This document shows positions 27,301-38,300 of a stretch of DNA of 64,000 nucleotides, one piece after another. Each line of letters opens with the position of its first letter. The first letter of the stretch is position 1. Made by a program: the position numbers and the translations under genes. A model generated the notes under the pieces. That model was not told the origin of the DNA. It saw nothing but the letters and a program-made list of their open reading frames with translations, and did no database searches. The stretch is from Sipunculus nudus (taxonomy: Eukaryota; Annelida; Sipuncula; Golfingiida; Sipunculidae): assembly GCA_026874595.1 (NCBI GenBank), contig CM049309.1:49088079-49152078 (forward strand), written 5' to 3'.

Positions 27301-30300
27301 GAAACAAAAATATAAAAACCCTGTTACCCGTGACAACAAAATACATGATAATTTGTCAGTGCCACGGTCAGTGTCTGTGTTATTTTCAAGATATAATATT
27401 CAACAGTATATAAAACCGTGTTATATTAACCTGGCGTGTATGATATACGTGTCCTCCTGGTTGTGTATACACGGCCCGAGTTGATCAACGCTTGCTTCTT
27501 TTACTGTATACCGCCGCCCCCTGAAGTCTAACCAGTGTCCCCTGACGGGCGCGGGGAACCCACATGGTGGTCCTGTGTCCACAGTGTCGGTTTTCGCGAC
27601 AACTGAAATGAAACGATCAGGGAATTAAAAAGATGTTCATTTTTTTATAATTATTTTTTTTTCTTTTAGGCTTCCTTCACTGTATACCGCCGCCCCCTGA
27701 AGTCTAACCAGTGTCCCCTGACGGGCGCGGGGAACGCACATAATGGCCATGTGTCCACAATGTCAGTTTTCCCGACGACTGAAAACAAACCATCAGGGAA
27801 ATAAAAAAGGTGTTCATTTTTTTAATATTATTTATACTTTCAGGATTTTCGTAAATGCAAGCTTAAATAAGGAAACGGAGAATTACATTTCGGTTACGGA
27901 CAAAGTAACAGGGTGGTTTCATACGCTTAGTCTCGTGTATATCATCGTGTTTGGCCCGCAACTATCGCACCTGCTGGTCTTTGGCACGTTATCAACCCTA
28001 TTGCTAGGTCATAACACCAACCAAATCCCCGGAGAGCACACTCGTGTATCCGTGAGTCACGGCCGTGGGGCACGGGATTTTCGAATTAACCTCAAAGCGC
28101 CTCACTGGGTTTGGACCGGAAGTGAAAAACCTAACCGTTCCTCGGCTGAGATTCGAACTCGCTATCACCAGGTACTTTTGCCGTACTGGCTTTCACAATC
28201 AATATGGTTCTATAACTAGCTTTCATGATAATGGAAACAGAAACTTAGAAATCAGAGGTTTTAGACTGATATTAGGGAATCTGTCAATTCGCTCAGTCTG
28301 CCTTTTTAAAATTAGGACTACAGCCTACCGGCCGCGCGGTATACCAATCATGGAATGAAAAATGGTGTATTTTACGCAAGCAATTATTTGATTTATCTCT
28401 CATACATATTGGTTTGGATATAATAAGAACAATAATTTATTTAAATTTGTACGCTTAAGATTGAACCTATCATTTGAAAATTTTCAGCATGTGTTAAAGA
28501 TGGAACCTCATTAAGCTCAATCCCAAATCACATGTCACTAAACATGTATTTAAAACTTTGGTTATATGGTGGATCAGGCCTACTTTAACATTTCGACTTA
28601 TATCAAACCTGCTCTGTCCGAGCAAAACAATCACTTGTTTAACAATTTTCACTGTTAAATTGTTTCCATGTTATGGAATATGAAACTGAGCGTCCCACAA
28701 GCTGACATTGCAGGCCAAGATGACAGATGTTTCTCTGAAATATAAGCCCGAACGTCAATCAGTTTCACTGGCGCCGCGCTGTTTTCTGTGTTAACTTTTT
28801 TTGTTGGCCCTTTTTGTAACTTGATTGATAGGGCGGAGTCTAAATGTTTTTTTCGGCAATATTTGGCAAACCCGAGATATATTTGGTTTTGCTGCAATCG
28901 TTCAAAGCGCTTGTGTGTTTACTAAATGATTACACAAGGTTTCTTTAATATTCCGTGACGCCGTAACAGTCCCGTTTGTCATCTACACTGACGGTTATAT
29001 CAATCAATTAGAACGGTTTTACTTTACGTTTTATATGTATAAATACAGGTTAAGCTATGTCCCAGTTTTCCTACCAATATTGATGCAGAGAAATGACGAC
29101 ACATTGTTACTAATAAAGTATAGGGAGTTAAATAAAGATAATTTACTTGCATGGTTCCAACTGTTTTATAAGTGATAAAAGTGCCTTAGATTATTAAACA
29201 AAAACGAAATGCTTTGCAATTTATGCAATAATTAAAGGGAAAACTAATGTCTAATGCCATATTACCTAATTTGGTACAAGTTAGGAAAATCTGACCCAGA
29301 TTTATATCTAGTTATCAACTTAGACGTTTCTAGCCCTAACGGTTAAGGAACGTGGTCTGCAAGCGGTCTGGCAACCAGACAGGCTACGGAGATAATACTA
29401 TGGTTTTATCGAAGGAAGACTTTGAGCTAAAAACCTTATATCCCCAATGCTATTTTTGGTCTACACACATTGCTGACATGTACGTGCTTTACTCCTGGGA
29501 ACAGCCAGAGCCCTTTGAGCGGGCTTCATAAGCTATTATTTTATGAGGAAAAAGTGGGAATTGGGAAATATTTATTGTGTATTAAATGTCTACTCAGGGA
29601 GTCGCATTGTTAACACAAAAGCGCTGCTACCCATAGGGAAAAAATCAGCGCACGATTTTGGAAGGGTTCTCCTCTTTCACTTAATGCTAGGCGTTTTCCG
29701 AGTCCTTGATGTTGCCTTCCAATGTGGCAATACATTAGCTTAATGCGCTCTAACGTAATATTTGCGCCGGAGCAATTTTCCTATGTCTAGAAAGCCGAGA
29801 AGAATTTAGTTTCTTTTACTGTCTGGGTAGATTCCCCTTGAGTCTTGCTTGCGGACGTGGAATACTTCATGTGTGACCCTGGATATGTTTGGAGTTCTTT
29901 TACTAATTCACTCTGTCATGGTCCAGCAGCGCCAATCAGTGATGATCGAGGCATGTCTCCCCGCTGTCATCGTTATATCATAATGATTCTGATATAGCGA
30001 GAATCGAATGTCCACTGACCTCAAAGGTTATTAACTTTTTTACGTTATTAACCTTGCGATTAGGGTGGGATGTTGGTCGATTATGTGCATGTGTTTGTGT
30101 CACTTATTATATGAAGAATGGTTTCATAGATGGTAATAAATGCAGTCTGATAGGGCGGGAGAGCTAATATCTCAAATTATCAAATTTTGCATAAATTAAC
30201 AAATAACCTTTGAATAAAAATTTATTGATCTGCCAGCACTGTTTACCTATAGGATACTTGTTATATTTATATTCTTCGATTTCGGCAAGCATGTTGGTCA

Positions 30301-33300
30301 GTTACGTATGTCTGTTTGTTTGTCTGTCTGTTTCCAGCCTAAAATGCACAGTTTTACAGCGATCGCTTTCAAACTTACACAGTTGATGTAAAACCAAATG
30401 TCCCCGAAGCCTATTAATTTTGTCATTATCAAAGGTCAAGGGCAAGTTCGTCGTAAACGTCGAAAGTTTATTTTCGTCATAACTTCGTCAATATTAGACC
30501 TGTTGTCACATACTTAGACTCAATTTCATCCTCTGGGTTTTCTCCATTATCTGGTTTGGTCGATTGGCCCCAATCTTGTGTCGCTTTGTCTGTATGTCTG
30601 TCTGTTTTTTAGTTGCCCTCAATTTCGCATGTTTGCTGGTTCCTGCATTTTTACATTAAGCAATCTACAGGCCACAGTTTTGCAGGAATCCTTTTGAAAC
30701 TGGTACATCTTAAGTCTTAAACTAATATCTCGAAATGGATTTTTTTCATTTTTATGATATGGCCACTAGGGGGCGCTGCACTGGATCCTCCACAACATAT
30801 GATTTTTTGGCCATATCTCCAAAACTATAAACCTCAATTACTATAAAATTATAGCTTATTTTCTTCCTCTGCGCTTTCCCGATAACTTGGTGAGATCATC
30901 TGGCCTCAATCTTGTGCCGCTGTGTCAGTATGTCTGTTTGTTTGTCAATTGCCCTCAATTTCGCGTGATTTCTGGTTCCTGCATTTTACATTTAACAATC
31001 TACAGTCCACAGTTTTGCAGGAGTCGTCTTGAAACTTGTACATCTTATGTCTTACACTAATATGTCAAAATTAATTTTTTAATTTTCATGATATGGCCGC
31101 TAGGATGCGCGTTACTGGATCCTTCACAACATGTGATATTTTTTGGCCATATCTCCAAAACTATAAACCTCAATTACATAAACTATAGCTTATTTTCTTC
31201 CTCTGGGTTTTCTCTATTACCTGGTGAGATCATCTGGCCTCAACCTTGTGTCGCTTTGTCAGTATGTCTGTTTGTTTGTCAATTGCCCTCAATTTCGTGT
31301 GATTTCTGGTTCCTGCATCTTACATTTGGCAATTTACATGTCTGTGTGTTCGTCAGTTATCTTCAATTTCACCACAATTTAGCAGGAATAACTTTTTACA
31401 CTTAAACATATCGGAACGATTTATGAAAACAGTATGTGTATTAATTATATACGTCAAAGGTCAAGGTCAGTTTAATCAAAACACGTCAAATTCTTATTTT
31501 CTTCATAACTTTGTCAATATTGGTTCTATCTTAAAAAAATATGGCCCATTTTCTCTCTCTTTGTCATTGCTCTTTCATTCGGCTGTCTCCATATCATTTC
31601 CGGCAAGCGCTCGACCTCTGGTTATCTAGTTTAGGACTGATCGGGTCCTTTTTGTTTCACTGCAATCATACTACAAAATCTGTGAAAAAGAGACACACTG
31701 TGTGCAAGTATATCGGAATTTATTTATTCAGTCATTTCATAGAGAAAAATCTCAGTTTTTATAGATTTAGTACAGGCACATTTTAATAGTAATAATAATG
31801 TTGCTCCCTCCCCTAGTGGTAAAACAGCGTACTACACCTATTTTGATAGGCTATGCTGTAGTTTGAGAGAGGGCCCTGCAATCGAATCTTTAAAAAGTGA
31901 AATATCTCAGGATTCAGGTAAAATATGGGAAATGACCCTTCCCCACCACCTTAGGACACGCATCATTCATTCCCGATAGCCCAAGGCCAAATACATGAGA
32001 TGCATGACCACCGGAATTTATAATATAAATACAGCGGTTTAAGTATTACAAAATTATTAAAAAACATTTGTATCCATAAATTCATTAGTATATTAATATT
32101 ATACAAATTATCAACCAATTAGTAAAACAAACATTTTAAATGATCAGCTGTTAGAGCTTGGTTGGATGAAATCACTTAAACCTTTACGGAAGTAAAAAGT
32201 TGTCAAGCTGATTTTAAGTATTCATCGAAGCTGCCTATCTGACGTTTATGGGTAGTTGAATCCAGAGTTTAAATAAAGAGGAAAAGGGGCCACAAAAGTC
32301 ACTCTGCATAATATGACATCACGCGCCAGGTGGCGCCGCAAGAGTGACATTATGTTACGTTTTGATTTTTATTATTTTTTATTATTATTATGTACATATA
32401 CCCAGGTCAAAATGCATACGGTCTGTGTTTTGGTTCACGTTTTTATTTGTAATTATTATCTGCTTTTAACAGCGGTAACATTAAACTAAATCCATGCCTT
32501 TGATTTGCCCAGGCTAGATTTTTCGTATTTGAGACTTGGAGAGAACATCAATATCTTAATTCACTCCATAGAGCTCAGTCATAAGGACACCCTTCCATCA
32601 GAGGTTGTGAATACTCTACATGAACCTCTCCTGTCTGGGCAATGTTGGACGGCCGGGTTTACTTGTCTCAACTGTCAGACTTCTAGGAAACACCTTCTGA
32701 TTTCTTAAGCGCATACCTATAATTATTACTTATTCCGTAAAGCCCTTACCACAAAAATGCCCTATTTTCATGTAACTTGCTTTAATACAATTATCATTCA
32801 ATACACTTGAACGGACTAGATTGTCCTCTTCACTACATTTATACCTACGCCGTTAGTGTGTTTAGAAGATCCGGTGTATTGTGGGAGTCAGATTTTGACT
32901 CCATAAATCCCTAAACAGCAGAGTGTACCATTGGGGGATGAGAGTCTTCAGTGTGGTCATAAGGGGTCAAATCAGGATATGTGAGAAACATGAAGAGATG
33001 AGATGGAACAATGGGCAAAATTCAGAGCAGATAGCTCCCCAAGGTCATTAATAGTATTAAATCCAGGACAGTCAAGATACCGCCTTAAAAGCATAGCAGA
33101 TGCTTCAGCAAAAATAACGTTTATCTTTTACGTATGTTACCGTGCGCTAAGCGAGAATGAAAGCAAGCCGCAGTCGTATGCAGTGTTCAATTATCTGGTA
33201 ATGATTTGATCGAGTGTTGCTATAATATCAGTTCTGGTAAACTTATAGTGACATCGATTAAATGTTTCAGACGATATAAATCAACATTGTCACAATAGTG

Positions 33301-35353
33301 ATGACACCCTGTTTGTGCGTTCAATAGTGAATACAGACGGATCATTGTGACTTTACTCAAATGGTACGTTGAAATTTTGAATGCGAAGAATAACCACGAC
33401 AAACCTGTCAGGGTATATGGCGGATCCTTTGTTTGATCTGTCAGAAAAAAAGGAACTGCAGATCAGTTCACATGCCTATCAATTTAGATGAAAACCAAAT
33501 ACGATCATTGCCGCGACTGACATCTCTGTACATGATTCCTATATGTATTTCAGGAATCCTTTCAGCCTGTAGAATGTGTCGAGACATTTAGTCCCCGACT
33601 GGGGCAAGGTTAAACAATCATTTTTATTAAGTTCATTTGTATGAGAGAAAATTGCATAACAAATTATTAATATCGCGTTTTTATTAGTGTTCCATCCTTC
33701 TTTTTTTACTTTCTGACCTTAGCTTAGGTTGCTTTACTGTTTTGTTTTTCTTGACATACGTCCTTTATCATATTCGTTTATTTTATTTTTAATCTTCGTT
33801 CAATCTATTACTTTCTTTCTTTTTTTCTTACTCTACTCTGATGTTATAGTCTATATTTTATTTCTTATCCGTTTCCCCCAATATTTATTGACCGCAGGCA
33901 ATTAAAATCCAAATTTACATTGATTCATGTAACACATGTAAAACACTCACATCGGAACAGAAAAGAGCGCTCAACTATACGCATGTTACTTTAATTCGTT
34001 ACAATAAACGTTTCAGATTCATTGTGGTTTTTACCTATTTAGTCTTTTTTTGCCTGACTGTGAGTTATAACTTATTCTATTTGATTTTCGTACATTCATT
34101 CTTATGTTTATTTTATTTATCCAATGTTCTTCCTTCCTTGTTTGCTAGTATATATTTTATCCATTCTCCTTCTTGCTCTAGTGTCAAATTTATTTCTTCC
34201 AGACCAACTGAATCTCCTTTCGAAAATCTTTTATTGGTTCAGCTCTCCTGTCTATGTTTCTTTCTCTGTCTGACATGCTTTCCTTATTTCTACTTGTTTC
34301 CAACTTTTATACTGAATTCTTTTCCGATTGATCTCCTAATAATATCATGCTCAAGTAAAGGTTTTGTGGATTAATACATGGGATTCATATGAAAAACATT
34401 AAAAGTGCAACTCTATCAGAACACAGTACTTAAAAATTAAAGGTTTTATGAATAAATCGATATTAAGCTACCAGCTTTCAATAGTGTCAACTCGTTACCT
34501 GTTTTCCTTAATTTTTTTTCGATGTGACATATATGTATATATGTACACATTCTTACCCAAAAATCCATTTTTTTTAACAATGTTTTGTTGAGCCTTTTTT
34601 CCTCTTGTCGTTTTGTTTTGGCAGGAACTTAGTTCTTTTGGAATACATTTACAATCCATGCACATTTTACGACACGAAACGTCACCGAACTTTCACCATT
34701 TTTATACAATTATAACGGAACCATCAGAGAAGGGGACAAGTCTATGGAAGACTTTGTGACAGGAAATCATGATGATTTTAAAGGAAAGAGGTAGAAAACA
34801 CAAACGCCGTGCGTGAAAATGCGATTGAGATGAAATATACAAAATGAAAAAACTAAAATCTCAAAATGACAAACTAAAATCAGAAGCGTTCCCAAAAGTC
34901 TTTAGGAATATCCTATATTCGCCTGCAAAATGCAGACATTTGAAGCCAGGTTTAAATGGATTAGCTCATAGCTGAAAGACTAACCTAATAGGTTTCTTTA
35001 TCACTATTTCTTTTGTCTTTGGTATTAAAACGATCCACGCTGTGTGTAACTAACATATATTAAGTGATTTCAGGTTGGTCACCTGATTGCTGCTTTAAGT
35101 ACAACTGGCCACCGAAAAAAAATAATCATATATACCTCTTCACTTTAAAATTTTTCTATATTAATTCCATAATCAATTCTACGATCAGAAAATGAATATA
35201 TATGTGTATGTATATTTTTTGCCCAGTGTATGAATGAATATAAGTATATATTACTGCTGAAAGTAACTTACCTTCAGGGCAAATCACCGTTGAAATATTA
35301 AAACTAAGAAGTCCAGTTGTAATAAGCAGTCCTGTAATTATAACTTTGCTCAT
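15544..35353 (-). CDS. Secreted/membrane cysteine-rich protein of the DUF7044-DUF7043-DUF7042 type, 8 exons
   Basis: CDS exons in transcript order: 35353-35272, 27602-27431, 25898-25831, 25298-25215, 21143-20970, 20384-20269, 19217-19121, 15749-15544. Lengths sum to 999 nt, giving 332 residues plus TGA, and every donor is GT, every acceptor AG, with matching phases. Residues 1-25 form a signal peptide (MSKVIITGLLITTGLLSF). Then comes a C-G-F-P...R-G-x-W block with Y-T-V-K and L-G-P-C (DUF7044-like), the N-C-D-L-C...R-H-F-N-A-L-Q piece, P-C-P-F-R-E-N-Y-K (start of DUF7043-like), and R-C-V-A-Q-W...L-L-V-R-M-G (DUF7042-like, usual pattern LTCLATW...YLVG). The C-terminus is hydrophobic (LLLYLLLLL), possibly a membrane or lipid anchor. 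Seen: frames, junctions, motifs. Known: such proteins are extracellular, widespread in invertebrates and of unknown function. Inferred: family assignment from remembered motif order. The last exon is the least certain part. A possible AATAAA lies at 15170-15165. Confidence 0.8.
15750..19120 (-). other. Intron 7 of the DUF704x gene
   Basis: 3.4 kb, AT-rich. It holds the possible MITE at 17.9 kb and a short CA run near 17720; no other exon was recognised. Confidence 0.5.
17876..18060. mobile_element. Possible hAT-type MITE remnant
   Basis: The left end reads CAGGGGCGGATCCAG and near the right end CTGGATCCG appears in inverted orientation, about 180 bp apart. GGGGCGGATCCAG is a common terminal motif of short hAT-like elements. 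No clean 8-bp target duplication was found, and the right end is degraded. A similar GGGTGGATCCAGGATTTT start lies at 62556. Confidence 0.35.
19121..19217 (-). CDS. DUF704x gene exon 7
   Basis: 97 nt between acceptor cttccag and donor G|gtaagt, phase 0 in and phase 1 out. It codes R-Y-Y-K-K-E-V-T-Q-Y and later Y-C-G-G-P-V-A-M-V-I-K-M-A-P-P. An in-frame continuation from exon 6 with one further cysteine, expected for the end of the DUF7042-like region. Confidence 0.75.
20269..20384 (-). CDS. DUF704x gene exon 6: R-C-V-A-Q-W block (DUF7042-like)
   Basis: 116 nt, phase 1 in and phase 0 out; acceptor ctctttaag, donor ATG|gtaagt. The 38 full codons include I-Q-M-R-C-V-A-Q-W and L-L-V-R-M-G-P-E and end F-F-H-C-M. 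This matches the family pattern of a C-x-A-x-W motif, then a short strand, then a (R/H)-C-F/M motif. Confidence 0.85.
20970..21143 (-). CDS. DUF704x gene exon 5: P-C-P-F-R-E-N-Y-K block (DUF7043-like)
   Basis: 174 nt between acceptor tctcctttcag and donor T|gtaagt, phase 1 to phase 1. It codes H-V-P-I-P-C-P-F-R-E-N-Y-K-V-E-Y and later T-P-C-A-A-K-G-D-Y-S-F-H-F-K-R-C. The alternative donor gtatgt four bases upstream (exon ending at 20974) would break phase with exon 6. Transposon-like sequence and a TA microsatellite sit just beyond the acceptor. Confidence 0.85.
21144..25214 (-). other. Intron 4 of the DUF704x gene
   Basis: 4.1 kb with a TA microsatellite near exon 5 and a short poly-A at 22550-22568. 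An 88-codon minus frame at 23294-23560 was inspected and shows no splice-consistent or family match. Confidence 0.55.
21267..21333. repeat. (TA)n microsatellite in the intron before exon 5
   Basis: A TA run with one TG interruption. Together with 21150-21266, which repeats a GTGGTCTTATTA-like phrase seen in Tigger/pogo-type remnants, it sits just 5' of the exon 5 acceptor. Confidence 0.95.
25215..25298 (-). CDS. DUF704x gene exon 4
   Basis: An 84-nt exon between acceptor cattttcag and donor CGAG|gtaagg, phase 1 to phase 1. It codes E-C-D-P-V-T-P-Q through T-T-C-E-H-G and ends L-L-L-R. A second reading (Y-L-V-C-S-Y-E) looks protein-like but contains a stop near the acceptor and does not fit the phase of exon 5, so it was not chosen. 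Confidence 0.75.
25831..25898 (-). CDS. DUF704x gene exon 3: N-C-D-L-C ... R-H-F-N-A-L-Q
   Basis: A 68-nt exon between acceptor ccattttag and donor G|gtaagt, phase 2 in and phase 1 out. The 22 full codons include N-C-D-L-C-F-H-L-V-Q-R-H-F-N-A-L-Q. This corresponds to the family's usual CYRC...RHxNVLQY segment and is the best single clue to the family. It is too short to be found by length alone. Confidence 0.8.
27431..27602 (-). CDS. DUF704x gene exon 2: C-G-F-P / R-G-x-W block
   Basis: The acceptor is catttcag; 172 nt, phase 1 in and phase 2 out; donor CAG|gttaat is weaker than the others. The frame contains D-T-G-P-P-C-G-F-P-A-P-V-R-G-H-W and L-G-P-C-I-H-N-Q, a typical start of the DUF7044-like domain. 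The 5' 109 nt of this exon plus its acceptor are duplicated just upstream (27670-27845). Confidence 0.8.
27670..27845 (-). pseudogene. Tandem partial duplicate of exon 2, with in-frame stop
   Basis: A 176-bp segment repeats the adjacent 27494-27669, including the 3' end of the intron, an acceptor (gttttcag, exon-like start 27778) and the first 109 nt of exon 2. About 55 bp inside the coding part are identical. The copy changes the conserved G-P-P-C-G-F-P to W-P-L-C-A-F-P. At its far end it runs into intron sequence and stops at TAA (27668-27666). It has no donor of its own. If spliced from exon 1 it would give a peptide truncated after Y-T-V-K-E-A. Confidence 0.8.
28085..28185 (-). repeat. 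Possible tRNA-derived SINE remnant (B-box-like)
   Basis: The minus strand reads GCGAGTTCGAATCTC, which fits a pol III B box (GTTCGAATC), followed by GGTTAGGTTTTTCACTTCCGG. The GAAAAACCTAACCGT phrase recurs at 24676-24690. No good A box was seen, so this is weak. Confidence 0.3.
30529..31400. repeat. 334-bp tandem repeat in intron 1, about 2.6 copies
   Basis: The anchor TCCTCTG...TTTTCTC recurs at 30529, 30865 and 31199. Each copy carries a TGTCTGTTTGTTTGTC phrase, AATTGCCCTCAATTTCG, GGTTCCTGCAT, CACAGTTTTGCAGGA and (in the full copies) GATATGGCC...GATCC. A related GTCTGTTTGTTTGTCTG start lies near 30310. This looks like an old interspersed repeat that expanded in tandem. Confidence 0.85.
32640..32925 (-). 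repeat. Dispersed repeat family B, copy 1
   Basis: The reverse complement matches 55890-56200: TTTAGGGATT, GGAGTCAAAATCTGACTCCC, CGGCGTAGGTATA, TAGTGAAGAGGACAAT, AGTCCGTTCAAG, GGAATAAGTAATA and CAGTTGAGACAAGTA in the same order. Confidence 0.75.
35272..35353 (-). CDS. DUF704x gene exon 1: signal peptide
   Basis: Starts at ATG (35353-35351) and codes 27 residues with a lysine then a hydrophobic stretch, ending V-I-C-P-E. The donor is G|gtaagt, phase 1. This is the only ATG here that gives a secretion signal followed at once by a consensus donor. The following intron is about 7.7 kb. Confidence 0.75.
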
Positions 35354-38300
35354 CGTGTGGACAGGAAAAGCAAAACTATAACAAGAAGTGTGGGAACTGG
35401 AGCTTAATCCAAAGAAGTAAAGCCACTGCACAGCTGGCCATGTGTCCCGCGCAAATTCTTCTTCGATTAGCACGCTACAGCGAGGCCAAAGAAAACCGAG
35501 TCTGGTAAAACTCCACTCAGCTAAGTTGAAGACACCGTGTTTATAAAACATGTAATTATCCGTTTTTAGTAACGGTGGCGTAGATCACTTGGTAAATTAA
35601 CTGCATGATTGTAATGAATTATCAAAGACAACGTGTTACGTTTTGCTCTTCAAATAAGGTCATAGTTAATTGATTGTGGATGCGTAAACCAGAGTTTTTA
35701 AACACGGGCATCCCGGGATGCTACATGTGCGGTCTTAACTGCGGCTTAATTTTTTTCGATCAGCGCGTCCTGTATAAAATCACACAAGATCATTATCGAC
35801 GTCACACATATCCGCCAGTGATCAATAACCGATGGTGTTGTCATAACGACACGCCGGAAAGCGGCTAGTATAAATCAGCCCGCGCCGGATATTATAACGA
35901 TGTTGTAAATCGCTTCTGTGGTTTATTCGGGGAGGAAATGCATAATAAAATATCCCAGTACCTCACGGTAACCTTGTTCCCATGTTAGACTACTCATGAA
36001 ATAATGATTGTTATAACATGTTTTTCTTGGTCCGAATCCACCCGAACATCGGCGTCTGTGGAGCCACTCAATAGAACCCCCAGCACAAACGGGTCAGTCT
36101 ACAGGTAGGAAAAATTAACAAGAGTATTAATAAACCTAATTATATAAACTTAAGTCATTCGGGGATTTATCAGGCACGAATATAGTTATGTTTTCACTTT
36201 AATACAGCTGCTGTCACAATATGGTGATATACAGATTTTAATCCCTGTAGTGAGGTGCTGCTGGACATATAACCACCATACGTGGGCCGGAAGTAAGCTC
36301 GTCTTCTTATATGCCGGAGTCTCTCGCAGTAAACCGTAAAACGTGGCTTAAGCTCTGTTTATTTTCTCTGTCACAGGTGTTAACATCCATTTTCACATGT
36401 ATTGCGGTATTGGTGATATGCTCCGATGAAAATCCATTTTTTGTCTCTCATTCACACTTTGTCAGTTCAAGTCAGTGTTTCGTAGCAGGCACTCTGTCAC
36501 ATACAGCTTTTCCAGTGTGCAATATTGATAAGCTGTCTTATCCAGCTCTTTATTAGTTTTAAATATATATTTAAGAGCCAATGGCAGCGCATCCAGCGAA
36601 CTATGTATTCCTATGCATTTCAGTTCGGCCAGGCAGGCAACGCTTATTATATATTAGACATAAGACTTTTATCTAGACATGAATGTTCAAACAGTTATAA
36701 CCAGATGGAAAGGAAAATATTTATTGATTTTAAAATTTCAAGTATAGTTAACACTTTTGGTCGCTACGTTAGAACCAGCATTCGTCTGCGGTGTTTATAT
36801 AGCAGATTTCACATTTGAAAGCTCCGTTGTACGCTATACTCTTGTTTGGCTGCTTTTCTTCAATCTAATTGACGCGCTTGTCTCTGTGACACCAGATGCT
36901 GTTATTTCGAATTGGATCAAGCACCTTTTTCACAAGTACGAAGTCAACCCCGATCCGGCTGGTGGAATTCGGAGTAAACCTATCAAGTAGTACAGTTCTA
37001 TATTACTAAAAGACGTGCACGAGCAGGAATATTGAAGTTCCTCCTTCTGTAAAATAGGACCCAGTAGTTCCGCCAGCAAGGTGTCTATGGACGAGCACTC
37101 AGTGGCTCCCATCGATGTATGAGGAGTTTACAAGCTCCGTCTCGCTGATCGTCAGGGTGCTTCGAATATCGATTGCTTTTACTACACTTAAAACACAAAT
37201 CACTCTGGTATAGGGTTTTCCAGGTGACTTGGTTCATCATGTCGTTGGATTTACACTATACGGTGACTTACGTATCATCAAATGCCTCTTGCTCGCTCAC
37301 GCGTCTCACTTTTTAACGCGGTTAGAATCAGCGCAGAAGAAGGATCACATTGGAATATACAATATAAATCTGTTCGCGTGCTTATATTTACAGGTAAATT
37401 GAGCGGAGTATCTTGAAGTGGGGGCTCAGAGGACCATTCCTCCCCTTCTCTGGGTTTTGTATTAATTAGGCCCAAGAAACGCCCCGCCCGTCAAATGTGA
37501 CCATTTTTTTCAGTAGATTTACACTAATGTTGAGCTCCATTCGCTCAAGATTTTCTTTCAAGACAATAAAAAATACAATTTCGTCTTTTTTTATTATGTA
37601 CCTGTTTACCCAACCTTTTTTGACCTTATGATATAATTATTCAATTATAAAATCCCGAATACTTGATATCTATAAGGATAGTTAAACGGTACATGCAGAT
37701 ATTTATACGTAACGCTAATTTTATATTGGCTTTTCCAACGTAAATGGGAAAAGGCATTGTTCATGGAATAACTGAAACTTTATTTATTATTTTACTTATT
37801 ATATATTTCATTATTTTCAAGACAAAATTACTTTTTCATTTAAGAAAATATGTGAAATATCTAGAGGTTTATCATTTCATCATTAAGCTAAGTAATATAA
37901 TAATAAGAACAATGATAATAGTTATAATAAGAATAATAAAACATTTTTATTATTTTTTTATTATGATTATTATTAATAATTTGTTCGCCTGTACATTATT
38001 TTCCATTCCCTCACTCCTGGATACGCTCCTGTTGAACGTACCGTGATGTCTTAGAAGCCTATAACGAAAACTAACAGCAATGTGACACCAGGGGATGTGC
38101 CATTTGCGCCGGTGTTTGTATGCTGATTAAATGTCACACTACATGATCCCGTACATACACAGGTAATTAGCCGTTCTCGAATGTCAGTCATAAGATCGGC
38201 CGATCAGATATATTCAAACGATCGTAATGTTGCCGCCATGTTTGTATGGATTTCTGTTGGCCATATTTGGTTACTATATACTTAAATATACACAACAAAC

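Larger units (their letters stand above)
27846..35271 (-). other. Intron 1 of the DUF704x gene
   Basis: 7.4 kb with the 334-bp tandem repeat, repeat family B copy 1, a SINE-like remnant and a strongly T-rich stretch at 33680-34340. That T-rich stretch makes a long hydrophobic frame of no significance. No extra exon was found. Confidence 0.6.

Noticed and set aside
27743..28219. 158-codon plus-strand frame
   Set aside because: Its start is antisense to the duplicated exon 2 and its end lies in a repeat shared with 24.5-24.7 kb.
34024..34374. Hydrophobic 116-codon plus-strand frame
   Set aside because: It lies in a strongly T-rich intron stretch, which by itself gives Phe/Leu/Ser-rich translation.
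36004..36104. Short plus-strand ATG frame ending at a donor-like CTACAG|gtagga
   Set aside because: It could be a first exon divergent from the DUF704x gene, but 33 codons without any partner exon is too little.
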